Below, piece after piece: positions 6,790 through 7,338 of a DNA stretch of 7,338 nt. Each line of letters opens with the position of its first letter. The stretch's first letter is position 1. The position numbers and the translations under genes were made by a program. The notes under the pieces are model-generated. The model was not told where the DNA came from. It was given only the letters and a program-made list of their open reading frames with translations, and ran no database searches. The stretch is taken from assembly GCA_947523045.1 (NCBI GenBank), contig CANNUR010000147.1, positions 1-7,338 on the forward strand, in the 5' to 3' direction. Source of the stretch: an uncultured Prosthecobacter sp. GTDB taxonomy: Bacteria; Verrucomicrobiota; Verrucomicrobiia; Verrucomicrobiales; Verrucomicrobiaceae.

Positions 6790-7338
6790 ATGGCCGGCCC
6801 TGCGGAGGAGTCGCTCGAGTGCGACCTGCTCGTCGCCGGTGGCGGCATCGCCGGTGTCTGCTGCGCGCTCGCCGCCGCCCGCCTTGGCACCCGCGTCATC
6901 CTCTGCCAGGATCGTTCCGTGCTCGGCGGCAACGCCTCCAGCGAGGTGCGCATGCACATCGTCGGCGCCACCGGCCTGCACGGTGGCACGGAACTCGTCG
7001 ATGAACTGCGCGAGGGCGGCCTCATCGAGGAGATCCGCCTCGACCTCGCCGTGCACAATCCCCAGCGCGCGCCGGCGCTGATGGACCTGCTGCTCTACGA
7101 CAAATGCCGGCGCGAGCCGAACCTGACCCTGCTGCTCAACACCACCGTCGTCGCCGCCGAGGTCGAGGGCGATCAAATTCGCTCGGTGCGTGCCGAGCGC
7201 CCCTCCACCGAGCAGGCCTTCCGCATCCGCGCGCCGATGGTTGTCGATTGCACCGGCGACGGCCGCCTCGGCCTCGAAGCCGGCGCCGCGTTTCGGCACG
7301 GGCGCGAGGCCAAGGCCGAGCATGGCGAAACGCTCGCC
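6790..7338 (+). CDS. FAD-dependent oxidoreductase, 3' end beyond the window
   Basis: The 183 visible residues begin with a Rossmann dinucleotide-binding fold: CDLLVAGGGIAGVCCALAAARLG (landmark residues G17, G19 and G22), then VILCQDRSVLGGNASSEVRMH. This matches the FAD_oxidored family (Pfam PF12831), which is abundant in Verrucomicrobiota, Planctomycetota and Lentisphaerota. Further on, VVDCTGDGRLG is the second FAD-contact motif of this flavoprotein class (the D in TGD). Full-length members are several hundred residues long; the substrate is unknown. The ATG at 6790 lies only 2 nt after the BatD-E stop and 11 codons before the first beta strand. No good Shine-Dalgarno precedes it, so coupling to the upstream gene is possible. 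Nothing in the fold links it to Bat function; it may simply be the next gene in the transcript. Confidence 0.85.
   Translation, partial: MAGPAEESLECDLLVAGGGIAGVCCALAAARLGTRVILCQDRSVLGGNASSEVRMHIVGATGLHGGTELVDELREGGLIEEIRLDLAVHNPQRAPALMDLLLYDKCRREPNLTLLLNTTVVAAEVEGDQIRSVRAERPSTEQAFRIRAPMVVDCTGDGRLGLEAGAAFRHGREAKAEHGETLA

Noticed and set aside
6688..7323. A 211-codon minus-strand frame opposite the FAD oxidoreductase
   Set aside because: The + strand frame encodes clear FAD-binding motifs. The reverse product has no recognisable family and reflects high GC.

Overview
The window is a high-GC bacterial segment with a strong preference for C- or G-ending codons. It is almost entirely coding, all on the + strand, and carries most of an aerotolerance (Bat) operon. 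The gene set (DUF58, a DUF4381-like protein, two von Willebrand factor A (vWA) membrane proteins, TPR, BatD, SH3), followed by an FAD_oxidored-type protein with a 'CQDRSVLGGNASSEVRMH' segment, suggests Verrucomicrobiota or a relative such as an Opitutus-like lineage. That placement rests on recalled family resemblance, not on a marker gene.

Layout: 2-799, C-terminal part of a DUF58 protein (its 5' end lies outside the window); 796-1329, a small single-pass DUF4381-like protein; 1326-2351, BatA-type vWA protein; 2348-3970, a BatB vWA protein fused to a BatC-like TPR region; 3971-4255, the in-frame continuation of that gene after an amber codon; 4262-6787, BatD fused to a BatE-like TPR/SH3 module; 6790-7338, the start of an FAD-dependent oxidoreductase that runs off the window. 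The first three junctions are 4-bp stop/start overlaps (GTGA, GTGA, ATGA), so the genes are probably translationally coupled. No promoter, terminator, RNA gene, CRISPR array or mobile element was seen. An upstream MoxR-type AAA+ ATPase is expected from known operons but is not in the window.

The Bat proteins are thought to form an envelope complex: vWA domains with metal-ion-dependent adhesion sites (MIDAS) on BatA and BatB, TPR scaffolds, and the large extracytoplasmic BatD, probably with a MoxR ATPase as partner. The biochemical role is not settled, and the 'aerotolerance' name comes from Bacteroides.

The most notable observation is the in-frame TAG at 3968-3970. The same reading frame stays open for 94 more codons, keeps coding-like codon use, and ends in a plausible conserved C-terminus 6 bp before batD. 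The TAG falls on the third codon of what would be the seventh GE(K/E) repeat unit, one base from AAG or GAG. It is therefore a nonsense mutation, a sequence error, or a read-through/recoded amber. The two gene fusions (B-C and D-E), each with a signal-peptide-like segment at its seam, are the other points of interest. I see no sign of a wholly new system; this is a recognisable operon with unusual details.
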